Shown here one piece after another: positions 37,345 to 46,298 of a DNA stretch of 64,000 nt. Source of the DNA: Phycisphaeraceae bacterium (lineage in GTDB: Bacteria > Planctomycetota > Phycisphaerae > Phycisphaerales > Phycisphaeraceae); assembly GCA_020831765.1 (NCBI GenBank), contig JAFIFY010000136.1, forward strand, positions 27,389-91,388, written 5' to 3'. Positions within the stretch are counted from its first letter, which is position 1; every line of letters begins with the position of its first letter. The position numbers and the translations under genes were made by a program. Below the pieces are notes generated by a model, which ran no database searches, was not told where the DNA came from, and saw nothing but the letters and a program-made list of their open reading frames with translations.

Positions 37345-37385
37345 AAAAAAGGGTCTCGTCCGGGGAGGCAGCCGGTACGAGACCC
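37345..37385 (-). terminator. Rho-independent terminator oriented to the minus strand, gene unknown
   Basis: A 9-bp stem (37351-37359 with 37377-37385, GGGTCTCGT/ACGAGACCC), extended by CCGG/CCGG, is followed on the minus strand by TTTTTT (37350-37345). Nothing on the minus strand is annotated between here and rtcB at 38244, so it either stops antisense transcription from rtcB through coaD or ends a small RNA encoded in about 37386-37560. On the plus strand it could still act as a hairpin after the rhamnosidase gene, without a T-run. Confidence 0.65.
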
Positions 37386-37617
37386 GATCCAGGGCATGGG
37401 CGTCCGCGTGACCGACGCGGACGGGAGTCGAATCAACGCGCCGACGGAGGCATGCGAACGGCGCGAAGACGAGGGAAGTATCCAATTCAATCTCGTTATG
37501 GGCCACTGTTCCCCGCGGCGAATCCGGGGCTCGCCGGCGCCGCCGGCCCGTGTGTGACGGCTGGCGGGGTTATGATGGTTCACCGCCCGGCGACGTGGCC
37601 AAGGCCTGGAGACCAAC

Positions 37618-38163
37618 ATGAATCAACCGTCACGAATCGGACTGTTCCCCGGCACGTTCGACCCGATCACCAACGGTCATGTCGATGTCATCCGTCGTGG
37701 TCGTCACCTGTTCGATACGCTCGTGGTCGGCGTCGGCCAGAACCCGGCCAAGAAGGCGATGTTCACGCTGGATGACCGCGTGAAGATCATCCGCGACCTG
37801 GTCGAACAGGCGGGCATGAATAATGTCCAGGTCGATCGATACCACGGCTTGACGGTTGATTTCGCCCGAGGCATCGGTGCCACCGCCATCCTGCGCAGTT
37901 TGCGGAATGTCTCCGACCTGGCGTTTGAATTTCAGCTCGCGTTGACCAATCGAGCCGTGGCCGATGTCGAAACCGTCTTTATCATGACCGCCGAGACCCA
38001 CGCCTTCACCAGCTCGACGCTCATTCGTCAGATCGCCTCGGAAGGCCCGATCGATCGACTTCACCGGCTGGTGCCCCCCGGTGTGCTGGCCAAGCTCAAA
38101 GAGTTGCAGAAACAACACGGCGGCAAGATTCCCTGGCCGCTGATCGACCCGATCGATGAGTAG
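37618..38163 (+). CDS. coaD: Phosphopantetheine adenylyltransferase
   Basis: A 181-residue enzyme that transfers AMP from ATP to 4'-phosphopantetheine, the penultimate step of coenzyme A synthesis. The nucleotidyltransferase signature GLFPGTFDPITNGHVDVI at residues 8-25 includes the TxGH-like motif (TNGH). ILRSLRNVSDLAFEFQLALT and the ISSS-like FTSSTLIRQIASEG match the family. About 20 residues longer than usual at the C-terminus. A TATGAT -10-like box at 37571-37576 lies 42 bases upstream of the start. Converges with rtcB. Confidence 0.95.
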   Translation: MNQPSRIGLFPGTFDPITNGHVDVIRRGRHLFDTLVVGVGQNPAKKAMFTLDDRVKIIRDLVEQAGMNNVQVDRYHGLTVDFARGIGATAILRSLRNVSDLAFEFQLALTNRAVADVETVFIMTAETHAFTSSTLIRQIASEGPIDRLHRLVPPGVLAKLKELQKQHGGKIPWPLIDPIDE

Positions 38164-38243
38164 AATTGGCGTCACCGTCAGTATGGCCGCGTGGGCCGAA
38201 TCCGAAAAGCCCACCGGCATTGGCCACGCCACCACACCGGGCA

Positions 38244-39752
38244 TCAATCATCGGCCGGGCTGGTGGTGTCCTTGATCACGAACCGCGCCCGAAGATGGGC
38301 CACATCAACAGCCAGGCCGGCCTGGCGAACCGAACCGAGCACCTCATCGAAATCCTTGTAAGCATCCGGGGCTTCGTCGATCGGATAACGCCGGCCGTTG
38401 AACAGAATGTCATCGGCATCCATACGCTGATCGACCCGAGCCTGGTCAAGCCGGCGCGCCGCCTCCTTGCGACCCATGCATCGACCGGCACCGTGATTGA
38501 CCGAGTAGCAGGATTTCTCAGCTCCATCCTCGGCGACCATGACGACGCTTCCGGCACTGGGGTTGCCCGGCAGCAGGATGGGGTGCCCGGTCTCGAAAAA
38601 CGGCGTCTGGGCCAGCACGGGATGCTCGGCCGGATAGGCGCGTGTGGCGCCTTTGCGGTGGACCCACATCGTTGTTCCGGCCACGATCTCCCTTCGAGCG
38701 ATGTTGTGGCTGATCAGGTAGACCAGGTCGCCCCGGACGCCGGGGAAGACCGATTGGAACGCTTCGAGAATCAGGCTGTTGATCAGCAGGTGATTGACCG
38801 TGGCGAAATTAGCGCCCAGGGCCATGTCGTCAAGGTAAGCATCAGCCTCGGGCGTTCCCAGCGGGGCATAGACCAACTCCCGATCACCCCCGGGAAGGGG
38901 AATCGACCATCGCTCGAAGTGGCCGAGCAGTGCCTGAAACTGGCGGCGAGCCAGCAAATTGCCCAGCCCGCGCGAGCCGCAATGGGAAAGAAACGCCACA
39001 TGGCCATCGCGCAGGCCAAATACATCGGCCACCCTTCGGGCCCGATCATCGTCCGCGACCCGTACCACCTCACACTCGCCAAAATGATTGCCGCCGCCGT
39101 ACGAGCCAAGCTGGGCGATCTTATCGCCGAAACCGGGCAACCTGCCGCTTTCCAGCGCCGCCTCCAGTCGCGATGCCAGGCTGTCGAGCGTGTCATCATG
39201 ACCGGTATGCACCGCATCCTCGCAACGCTGTGCCCAGTGAACGGGAATGCCCAGCGCACGACAGACTTCCTCCGATGCGCCCTGGGTGACGAGCGTTCGG
39301 CCCAACGCCTCATCCACCGCCCTGCCCTTCTTGACCGAACGCCGTCCCTTGCCCGCGCCTGTCGGTGTGCGCTGAACAATGGCATCGATCAGGGCGCGGC
39401 GGGCGCGGCGATCCTCGATCGCCTCGGCGGGGAGATCCAACTGAAGAAGGCTCATCGAACACTTGATGTCCACACCCACCGGTCCGGGATAGATATGGGT
39501 GGGCGAAGCCAGGACGCAACCCACTGGCGCGCCGTAGCCCAAGTGCGCATCGGGATTGAGCACCAGCTCATGCACACCGGGTGCCATCCGGCTGTTGATC
39601 GCCTGGCGCAGGCAGCCCTCATCGAACGTTCGGCGTATCGCGGGAGTACCGATGACGGTGATCGGCTTGCCCCGACTGCCCGGCAGCGGCAGGAAACCGG
39701 TCGCCGGGCCGGTTTCGACGATGCGCGAATGATCAAGCGTGCTTTCGTTCAT
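38244..39752 (-). CDS. rtcB: RtcB-family RNA ligase
   Basis: A 502-residue protein of the RtcB family, GTP- and Mn-dependent ligases that join 2',3'-cyclic phosphate (or 3'-phosphate) and 5'-hydroxyl RNA ends in tRNA splicing or RNA repair. ATG 39752 (MNESTLDH) is the likely start; ATG 39761 is three codons earlier. Family motifs: LNPDAHLGYGAPVGCVLA, VGVDIKCSM (usually DIGCGM), LGSYGGGNHFGECEVV, FLSHCGSRGLGNLLA, and the guanylylation-site motif SVNHGAGRCMGRKEA. No archease or RtcA gene is beside it. The long open frame on the opposite strand is a shadow of this gene. Confidence 0.9.
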   Translation of the reverse strand: MNESTLDHSRIVETGPATGFLPLPGSRGKPITVIGTPAIRRTFDEGCLRQAINSRMAPGVHELVLNPDAHLGYGAPVGCVLASPTHIYPGPVGVDIKCSMSLLQLDLPAEAIEDRRARRALIDAIVQRTPTGAGKGRRSVKKGRAVDEALGRTLVTQGASEEVCRALGIPVHWAQRCEDAVHTGHDDTLDSLASRLEAALESGRLPGFGDKIAQLGSYGGGNHFGECEVVRVADDDRARRVADVFGLRDGHVAFLSHCGSRGLGNLLARRQFQALLGHFERWSIPLPGGDRELVYAPLGTPEADAYLDDMALGANFATVNHLLINSLILEAFQSVFPGVRGDLVYLISHNIARREIVAGTTMWVHRKGATRAYPAEHPVLAQTPFFETGHPILLPGNPSAGSVVMVAEDGAEKSCYSVNHGAGRCMGRKEAARRLDQARVDQRMDADDILFNGRRYPIDEAPDAYKDFDEVLGSVRQAGLAVDVAHLRARFVIKDTTSPADD

Positions 39753-39865
39753 GGTGCGCAAGCTCCCCCCGGGTCGATCTTACAGCCTTGCCGACCGGGC
39801 CGATCGGAAAACGCGGATCGCCGGGTTGAGATTCCGGACCGCCATCGCCGCGCCCCCGAACGGCT

Positions 39866-41041
39866 CTAGACCACGCCCATGAGAATCTCGCCGACGCGTT
39901 GGTCCAGCTTCTCGTAGGGCAGCGGGCGCGCGGCCAGCTTGCGGCGGTCAAACTCAGTGGCCAGCAGCGCCTTGGCGGCACGGGAGGAATAGCCGCCGGG
40001 AAGGTTGGACGATTGGCGATCGATGGTGCGAAGCAGCGACTGAATCTGCCGGTCGTTGTTGAACTTCCGCACCTTGGCTTCGAGGATTTTGTAGTTCCTC
40101 ATCGAGCCTCGAGCGAATTCGATCACATCCTTATGGTCCGACGTTCGATAGGCGTGGCTGTCAAAGTGCTTCATGCCCTTGTACTTGTAGTCCACCAGCA
40201 GTTTGACGAGGAAGAACGCCGCCTTGTAGTTGACCGATGCGAACCGGAAATCCTGGTCATATCGGCCCGGTTCCTGATCGTTGAGGTCGATATGGAAGAG
40301 CTTGCCGGCCTCGAGCGCCGCGGCGACCTGGTGGACGAAGTTCAGTCCCGCCATCTGTTCATGCGCGAACTCGGGGTTCACGCCGACCATTTCCGGATGA
40401 TCCAGCGTCGCGATGAAGGCCAGATACGAGCCGGTCACGGCGTTGTAGATATGGCCTCGCGGTTCGTTGGGCTTGGCTTCAAGGGCGAACCGATAGCCGA
40501 ATTTCCGTTCGATGTTGAACTTGCACAGGAAGTTGAGCGCATCGCGGCTGCGCTTGACGGCCAGCACCGGATCCTTGGCCGCATCGGTCTCAGCGCCTTC
40601 CCGGCCGCCCCACATCACATAGACCTTCGCGCCGAATTCAGCGCCGAGTTCCATGGCCCGCATGGTCTTCTGCAAGGCGTAGGCCCGGATGTCGGCATCA
40701 TTGCTGGTGAAGGCACCATCCTTGAAAACCGGGTCGCCGAAGAGGTTGGTGGTCGCCATCGGCACCTTGATTTTGTTTCGCCGAAGGGCCGCGCGAAAAT
40801 CCTTCTTGATCCGCTCGCTCTCGGCGGTCGTGGCGTCGATGGGCACCAGATCGTTGTCGTGAAAATTGACGCCATAAACGCCGCCGGCCTTGCCCAGCAG
40901 GTCCACGGTCTCCGCCGGCGACAGCGCCGGCCGGGTCGGCTCGCCGAATGGATCACGCCCCACATTGCCCACGGTCCAGAGGCCGAAAGTGAAATGGTCA
41001 GCGGGCGACGGTGTGTACGGATCTTGCTTCTTCTTGGCCAT
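39866..41041 (-). CDS. xylA: Xylose isomerase
   Basis: A 391-residue enzyme interconverting D-xylose and D-xylulose. ATG 41041 (MAKKKQDPYT) has GAGGAA about nine bases upstream. Catalytic and metal-binding regions are intact: GVNFHDNDLVP (catalytic His), VYVMWGGREGAE, LEAKPNEPRGHIYN, VNPEFAHEQMAG, HIDLNDQEPGRYDQD and KHFDSHAYRTSD. The length of about 390 matches the class I (Actinoplanes/Streptomyces-like) group. No xylulokinase is adjacent, and no TGCCA-type operator like that at 278-319 is seen upstream. It fits with the GH10 xylanase at 54001 and the XylR-like regulator at 325 in xylose use. Confidence 0.95.
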   Translation of the reverse strand: MAKKKQDPYTPSPADHFTFGLWTVGNVGRDPFGEPTRPALSPAETVDLLGKAGGVYGVNFHDNDLVPIDATTAESERIKKDFRAALRRNKIKVPMATTNLFGDPVFKDGAFTSNDADIRAYALQKTMRAMELGAEFGAKVYVMWGGREGAETDAAKDPVLAVKRSRDALNFLCKFNIERKFGYRFALEAKPNEPRGHIYNAVTGSYLAFIATLDHPEMVGVNPEFAHEQMAGLNFVHQVAAALEAGKLFHIDLNDQEPGRYDQDFRFASVNYKAAFFLVKLLVDYKYKGMKHFDSHAYRTSDHKDVIEFARGSMRNYKILEAKVRKFNNDRQIQSLLRTIDRQSSNLPGGYSSRAAKALLATEFDRRKLAARPLPYEKLDQRVGEILMGVV

Positions 41042-41152
41042 GGCGCGACGTTCCTCAATAAAAAGTCTTGTCGGAGTCAACCTATCGAGCGATCGATAAC
41101 CCGAGCGTAGTTTGTCGCTGATTCCCCGGCTCGTCAAATGGAATGGACCGGC

Positions 41153-43078
41153 CTAGGCCGCGATATCGCCCGGATTCGCCGCGCCGGGCCCGATCGGAAC
41201 ATGCTCAAGAATCGCACTGACCAGCGAGTGGCCTGTGAAAGGTTTGGCGATGAAGCCGCTGCAACCCGAGTCGTGGCATCGCTGCCGGTCATCACTCATC
41301 GCATCGGCGGTCAGCGCGATGATCGGCAGCGAACACCCGGCCAGCCGAAGCAGCCGCGTGGCCGTATAGCCATCCATCACCGGCATCTGCATATCCATCA
41401 GGACGATGTCGATCGGATCGGCTTGCTGCTGATCGGCCCAGCGCTCGAACGCTTCCTGACCATTGCCCACAAGGCTGACCCGGGCACCCGCCCGACGGAG
41501 ATGAAAGCCCAACAGACGCCGGCTGTCCTCTGAATCATCAACCACCAGGATGTGAACGTCAGCGAGCGTGCCGGGATCGTTGAACGCATGGGGCGACCCA
41601 TCGGCTTCCGAAGCCGCCACCGGGACCCCGTCGCCGCCTTCACCGGCCGCCTGCTCGGACGGACTCTGGATCGGGAGGCGCACGGTGAAACGGTTGCCCC
41701 GTCCCGAGGCGCTATCCACATCGATTCCGCCGCCCAGCATCCGCGCCAGGCTTCCGGCGATGGTCAAGCCCAGCCGGCTGCCGGCCAGTTGTCCAACCAC
41801 GGAAGAATCCACGCCGTGGAAGGGATCGAAGATGTGTTCCAGATCGATGGGCCGAAGGCTTGTGCCCGTGTCGGTGATCGTGAAAATCATGTCCGATTCG
41901 GAGTCGCCTTGTGTGGCCTGCGCTGTCAGATGCACCTGGCCCTGCTCGGTGATCCTGATGGCATGGTCGATCAGGTTCACGAGAATCCGTTTCATGCGGG
42001 AGGCATCGGATCGGATCACATCAGGAAGCGGGCTCGCCGCCTCGACTTTGAGTTCAAGACCCTTTTCGCGTGCCAAGGGCTCCATGACATCCTGGACCGC
42101 GTTGAGCAGTTCCAGCGGCCGAACCGGGCCGGGTTCGGGCTGGATGCGGCCGGCCTCGATCAGCGAGAGGTCAAGTAGGTTGTCGATCAGTCCCCGCAAG
42201 TGTTCGCCGTTGCGCCGAACGCCGTGGATGCATTCGGCGTGTTGGTCGGGATCGGGTTCCTGGTTGAGGAGAAGTTCGGCATAGCCGAGGATGGCCGTCA
42301 GCGGTGCGCGAATGTCGTGGCTGATGTTGGCCAGAAACATGCTTCTGGCTTTGCCGGCTCTTTGGGCCTGCTCCAACTTCTGAGCCATTTCCGCATTCCC
42401 GGCATCCGAGGCGCTGCGATCTTCGATGATCTCCAGCGCGGCCACCGCCGCGTCGCCGGACGACCGCACCGAATGGGTGCCGCCAAGCAGCACGCATGTT
42501 CGATTGTGGGCGATCTTGCCTTGGGCGTGTTTCGGTTTGGCGCGGTGTGAGGCGTCGAGCTTGGTGAAAAGCGGATTCTCGATCCGCACGCGCCCAGCCG
42601 AATCAACCAGCCGGATACCCAGCGGCAACCGTCGCAACGCTTCGCGGCAAAGCGCGCCCGCATGCAGCGGTGCGGCGAGCCGCCGGTGCCTGGCCATGGA
42701 TCGATCCAACAGGCGCAGCCACCCGGTCGAATCAGCCGGAAGCGATTCGATCACTTCCGCCCACGGCACGGCGTTGATCGCCTCCAGGGGATTCTGCGTG
42801 GAGTCCGGGCCGCAAAAGACGATCAGCCCATCAGGATTGAACGAACGAACCATTCGCCGAAGCCGCCATCCCTGAGCCGAATCGTCATCATGCCAGGCCA
42901 CCAGGATCAGGTCAGGCCGAGGGAAAGCATTCACAACCGGTTCATCACAACCTTCAATTGCATGCGGCAACAGCGCGTGCCATGGCCGTGGAAGCTGAAC
43001 AAGGGTTTCTCGCTCCGTTTCGTTGAGGCCGATGGGCAGGAGTAGATGTGGCCGTCGCTCGATTCCGATGCTCCGCAT
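41153..43078 (-). CDS. Hybrid sensor histidine kinase with receiver domain
   Basis: A 641-residue signalling protein. ATG 43078 is preceded by GGAA. Residues about 1-110 look like a degenerate receiver-type domain (PDLILVAWHDDDSAQGWRLR). About 150-225 may be a PAS-like region. HisKA is at about 245-310 with phospho-acceptor His253 in FLANISHDIRAPLTAILGYA. The HATPase domain (355-475) has RILVNLIDHAIRIT where the metal-binding second Asn of the N-box is His, plus FTITDTGTSLRPIDL. A C-terminal receiver (525-640) has acceptor Asp562 in VLMDMQMPVMDGYTATRLLR. No transmembrane segment is visible, so it is probably cytosolic. Input and output are unknown. Confidence 0.88.
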   Translation of the reverse strand: MRSIGIERRPHLLLPIGLNETERETLVQLPRPWHALLPHAIEGCDEPVVNAFPRPDLILVAWHDDDSAQGWRLRRMVRSFNPDGLIVFCGPDSTQNPLEAINAVPWAEVIESLPADSTGWLRLLDRSMARHRRLAAPLHAGALCREALRRLPLGIRLVDSAGRVRIENPLFTKLDASHRAKPKHAQGKIAHNRTCVLLGGTHSVRSSGDAAVAALEIIEDRSASDAGNAEMAQKLEQAQRAGKARSMFLANISHDIRAPLTAILGYAELLLNQEPDPDQHAECIHGVRRNGEHLRGLIDNLLDLSLIEAGRIQPEPGPVRPLELLNAVQDVMEPLAREKGLELKVEAASPLPDVIRSDASRMKRILVNLIDHAIRITEQGQVHLTAQATQGDSESDMIFTITDTGTSLRPIDLEHIFDPFHGVDSSVVGQLAGSRLGLTIAGSLARMLGGGIDVDSASGRGNRFTVRLPIQSPSEQAAGEGGDGVPVAASEADGSPHAFNDPGTLADVHILVVDDSEDSRRLLGFHLRRAGARVSLVGNGQEAFERWADQQQADPIDIVLMDMQMPVMDGYTATRLLRLAGCSLPIIALTADAMSDDRQRCHDSGCSGFIAKPFTGHSLVSAILEHVPIGPGAANPGDIAA

Positions 43079-43242
43079 ATTCAATTCCACGTAACTCAAT
43101 GGATGGTCTTGATCACCTGGGAACGATGGCACATCATGCGTTCCAGACTCAATGTTAATTTCGGCCCGACAGAGGCATCGCTTTCGTTTCCCCCTGTAAA
43201 AACAGCAAATGCGCGATTCTGGCGGATGGGAAAATTGGATAA

Positions 43243-43971
43243 TCAGGACGTCTTGTTCTGCTTCATCCGCGGCGAGATACCGGCGCGATTCAGCATGTTC
43301 AATAGCGCCTCGACGCTTCGCTCAAGGGGCCACTGGTGAGATGGGATGATGAGACTGGCGGTTTGGCTGGATGGGTCGGAAGCGAGGATGTCGGAAGAAC
43401 GGCCACCGTCGGTTTCCTGCTCTGACACGGGAGCTTCGCGGGGCGGGAGCGGCGGTTCGTACGGATCGTCGATGCCCGTAAAGCCCTTGATGAGTCCGGC
43501 CCTGGCCTTCTTGTATAGCCCCTTGGGGTCACGTTGCTCTGCGACTTCAAGCGGGCAATCAACATAAACTTCGAAGAACGGTAGGGTTGCGTCCGCGTGC
43601 ATGGCGCGGACGCGTTGCCGGTCGGCACGATAGGGGCTGATGAAGCTGGCGATGGTGATCAGGCCGCTGTCGGCAAAGAGGCGTGCCACCTCACCGATCC
43701 GACGGATGTTCTCCTGTCGATCTTCGGTCGAGAATCCAAGATTGGAGCACAGACCATGTCGAATGTTGTCGCCGTCGAGCCGGTAAGCCGCGCGGCCGCG
43801 CTCGACCAACGCCTGTTCCAGTGCCACGGCGATGGTCGATTTGCCACTGCCCGATAACCCGGTGAGCCAGACCGTGCAGCCCCGCTGCCCCAGCAGCCGG
43901 CTCCGCTGGTCGCGCGACACCGCTCCGGGGTGCCAGGTGATATTGCTCGGCGGCTCAGGTGAATGGCTCAT
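43243..43971 (-). CDS. cysC: Adenylylsulfate (APS) kinase
   Basis: A 242-residue kinase converting adenosine 5'-phosphosulfate to PAPS, used for sulfate assimilation or sulfation. Walker A is GLSGSGKST at residues 38-46. [53 protein letters not shown] and [20 protein letters not shown] are family hallmarks, and [13 protein letters not shown] ends the core. The C-terminus is about 40 residues longer than usual, with a Ser/Glu-rich insertion ([16 protein letters not shown]) before the last helix. No sulfurylase gene is adjacent. The flavodoxin gene lies 148 bases upstream on the same strand. Confidence 0.95.
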   Translation of the reverse strand: MSHSPEPPSNITWHPGAVSRDQRSRLLGQRGCTVWLTGLSGSGKSTIAVALEQALVERGRAAYRLDGDNIRHGLCSNLGFSTEDRQENIRRIGEVARLFADSGLITIASFISPYRADRQRVRAMHADATLPFFEVYVDCPLEVAEQRDPKGLYKKARAGLIKGFTGIDDPYEPPLPPREAPVSEQETDGGRSSDILASDPSSQTASLIIPSHQWPLERSVEALLNMLNRAGISPRMKQNKTS

Positions 43972-44119
43972 CGGTGAAGGGATAGCGATCCGGAGGCGCT
44001 ATGTCCAATTCCGAGGGCCGGATTGGGATGCCGGGGCCACACTTGCGGGCTTCGGGGGTCGGGGATGCCGGGGCGGGCTTGTGCTGGCCGAAGGACTGGA
44101 CGAAGACCCGATGGAGTGC

Positions 44120-44701
44120 TCAGCCTCGAAGGCGCTTGGTGATCTGGGCGATGCGCTTGCCGTACGCCTCGGCGGTGGCGATATCGCCTTTGGGCGGCGC
44201 GGCGGGTGGCTTGACCTGGAAACTCGCGGCCATCGGGCCGACGCTCGAGCCCAGCCTGTTCTCCACTTCCGGCCCGGGGCCATCGACCGAGTTCATCGAA
44301 TCCGGATGGCTGGTCGCCGGGTGGGTGCCCGTGCCGACGTAGATCATGCCGTGCTGCAGGGTGAACACCACGATATCCATCAGCGTGTTGAGCTTATCGC
44401 CGGAAAAGGAGCTGGAGTTGGTGAATGCGCCGGCGACTTTATCCTTCCACGCAAGCTTGAACCAACGATCGACCACTTGCTCGAAGAACGACTTCATGCC
44501 CGCCGAGAGGCTGCCCATGTACGTTGGACACCCGAAGACGATCGCATCGGCCTGGTCGAGTTGTTCAGCATTCTCCAGCGCCTCTTCGGTTGTGAAGATC
44601 GAAGCGTCAATTCCCTCAACGCCGGCGGCACCGCGATGAACGGCCTCGGCCTGGAGTTTGGTATGTCCGAAGCGGCTGTGATAGACGATGATGACCTTCA
44701 T
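44120..44701 (-). CDS. Flavodoxin-like NAD(P)H:quinone oxidoreductase (WrbA-like)
   Basis: A 193-residue flavodoxin-fold protein. The FMN phosphate loop is VYHSRFGHTKLQAEAV at residues 6-21. ADAIVFGCPTYMGSLSAGMK and GAFTNSSSFSGDKLNTL are typical of the WrbA/NQO family, which reduce quinones by two electrons and limit oxidative stress. The C-terminus (GDIATAEAYGKRIAQITKRL) matches WrbA-like endings. ATG 44701 has a GGGAAAA stretch upstream. Divergent from the VOC-family gene, with about 200 bases of shared promoter region between them. Confidence 0.85.
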   Translation of the reverse strand: MKVIIVYHSRFGHTKLQAEAVHRGAAGVEGIDASIFTTEEALENAEQLDQADAIVFGCPTYMGSLSAGMKSFFEQVVDRWFKLAWKDKVAGAFTNSSSFSGDKLNTLMDIVVFTLQHGMIYVGTGTHPATSHPDSMNSVDGPGPEVENRLGSSVGPMAASFQVKPPAAPPKGDIATAEAYGKRIAQITKRLRG

Positions 44702-44905
44702 GCTGGTTTTCCCTGATTGTCATTGGTTCCGGCGTATTGCGTCGCTGAGATGGTAGGCGAGGATCTGACGTGGGCAAGCGAGCCGTTCAGCGGGCGCTCT
44801 GGGAGGTGGGGTCGAGCGGCCGCCCCGGGCGGGATGGCTTGGTCGGGTAGCATGGGGTCGTAGCGCGGCGATGGGCGACCGCGATGGATGAATCAAGGAT
44901 CAACC

Positions 44906-45292
44906 ATGAAAATCGAGCATGTTGCGTTTCAGGTCGCGGACCCTGATGCCATGGCCGCGTGGTACGTGCGGCACGTGGGCTTCACAATCTCGCGACACTT
45001 CGAGGCACCGGTGCCCTGCTATTTTCTGGCGGATTCGACCGGCGCGGTGATGATCGAAATCTATCGAAACGCCAAGGCGAGCATTCCGGACTATGCGGAC
45101 ATGGACCCGCTGCATCTGCACCTGGCCATGGTCAGTGAGGATGTTGGCGGGGATGTCAACCGACTGGTCGCCGCCGGCGCGACGTTGCTGGAGCACAATC
45201 AACTGGACAACGGCGATGAGGTCGCGATGCTGCGCGATCCCTGGCAATTGGCCATCCAGCTTTGCCGGCGCCATCGCCCCATGGTGTCCTAG
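44906..45292 (+). CDS. VOC-family (glyoxalase/dioxygenase-fold) protein
   Basis: A 128-residue protein with two beta-alpha-beta-beta-beta units of the vicinal-oxygen-chelate fold. ATG 44906 (MKIEHVAFQV) has AAGGA upstream. The start MKIEHVAFQVADPDAMAAWY and the metal-ligand positions (His5 in EHVAF; Glu in AVMIEIY; His in LHLHLAM; Asp/Gln in DPWQLAIQL) match the family. Substrate cannot be assigned: VOC proteins include glyoxalase I, dioxygenases and fosfomycin-resistance enzymes. It is monocistronic and converges with the oxidoreductase gene. Confidence 0.85.
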   Translation: MKIEHVAFQVADPDAMAAWYVRHVGFTISRHFEAPVPCYFLADSTGAVMIEIYRNAKASIPDYADMDPLHLHLAMVSEDVGGDVNRLVAAGATLLEHNQLDNGDEVAMLRDPWQLAIQLCRRHRPMVS

Positions 45293-45308
45293 CCCCCCTG
45301 CCCGTTCC

Positions 45309-46298
45309 TCAAGACCAATCCAGCATGCTGGAAAGAAGCGGGTGCGTGCGGTCGGCCAGCTTCTGGTAAGCGGTCGCGGCATCGTCGGCGGGGATCAGGT
45401 CGCCTAGCCCTTCGACATCGACTTTGCCCGCGGCCAGAAGTTTCAGGGCGATTTCCATATTGCCGAACACACTGCCACAGGGAACCTCAAGCGGATATCG
45501 CGGCAGCGACCATTCCCAGCCGCAACGGACGGCAAGGCATCGGCGAAACAGCGGATGCAGCAGATCGAAGACCGCGAACTCCTCCCGCTTCCGCCATGGC
45601 ACGCCGATGATGAACACCTCGCCGCGCTTCTGTGTCAGGTGGCAGGCATCGAATACCGCCTGCTCGAAGCCCGAGCACTCGAGGGTCACGGCGACTTCGC
45701 CGCCCCCCTTCTCCATCACCTCGGCTCGATCGGCGAACGCCGCGATCCCCTTATCCGCCGCCATCGATCGGCGGCCCGCATCCGGGTCGATGCCCACGGC
45801 TTCGTAGCCCAGAGCGTTGACCGCCTGGGCCACCAGGTGCCCGACCGGGCCGAGCCCGAAGATGCCGACCCGCTGCGGCGGACGAGCCTGAGTCTGAGCC
45901 ATGGACGCCAGGCCCACGCCGATCAATCGCGCCCATACCCCGATGCGAGGCGATAGCCCATCGGGCAGCTTGATCGCGGCCTGGCGCGGACATCGCTGCC
46001 AGCCGTGATGGCCGCCGATGCCCGCCGGACCGCTGCAAATGACCGTATCGCCGACCGCAAGATCGCTGACCTTGGCCCCGACCTGCTCGACGGTGAACGT
46101 CGCGGCGTATCCGGGCTCGATCGGAAACTTCTCGGCCAGGAGTTGTCCCTGCACCTCGGTGCCGGGACTGATCAGCGATATCCGTGTCGGCCCGGCGATC
46201 TCATCTTCGGCCAGTGGCGTTCGATTGATCGGGCGGGTGAGCAGCTCGACCTTGCGCGTTCCGGTGAAGGTGATGATGTTTTCTTCGGAGCGGTTCAA
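45309..46298 (-). CDS. Medium-chain dehydrogenase/reductase (zinc-alcohol-dehydrogenase-like)
   Basis: A 329-residue NAD(P)-dependent oxidoreductase. It starts with TTG at 46298, overlapping the TGA of the upstream gene (TTGA), with AAGGAG nine bases upstream inside that gene. The catalytic-domain fold is recognisable (TRISLISPGTEVQGQLLA, GYAATFTVEQVGAKVSDLAV) and the nucleotide site is GIFGLGPVGHLVAQAVNALG with GIDPD at the end of the next strand. The usual structural-zinc four-Cys lobe is missing. Close coupling to the sugar-isomerase-like gene suggests both work on the same sugar or inositol derivative (inference). Confidence 0.85.
   Translation of the reverse strand: MNRSEENIITFTGTRKVELLTRPINRTPLAEDEIAGPTRISLISPGTEVQGQLLAEKFPIEPGYAATFTVEQVGAKVSDLAVGDTVICSGPAGIGGHHGWQRCPRQAAIKLPDGLSPRIGVWARLIGVGLASMAQTQARPPQRVGIFGLGPVGHLVAQAVNALGYEAVGIDPDAGRRSMAADKGIAAFADRAEVMEKGGGEVAVTLECSGFEQAVFDACHLTQKRGEVFIIGVPWRKREEFAVFDLLHPLFRRCLAVRCGWEWSLPRYPLEVPCGSVFGNMEIALKLLAAGKVDVEGLGDLIPADDAATAYQKLADRTHPLLSSMLDWS

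Noticed and set aside
37351..37385. Resemblance to the SRP RNA apical loop (TCCGGGGAGGCAGCC)
   Set aside because: The symmetric and asymmetric internal loops of SRP helix 8 are missing; it folds as a simple terminator hairpin with a T-run on the minus strand.
38166..39869. 567-codon open frame on the plus strand opposite rtcB
   Set aside because: It is the antisense shadow of rtcB, produced by high GC; it lacks family features, while the minus strand encodes a full RtcB.
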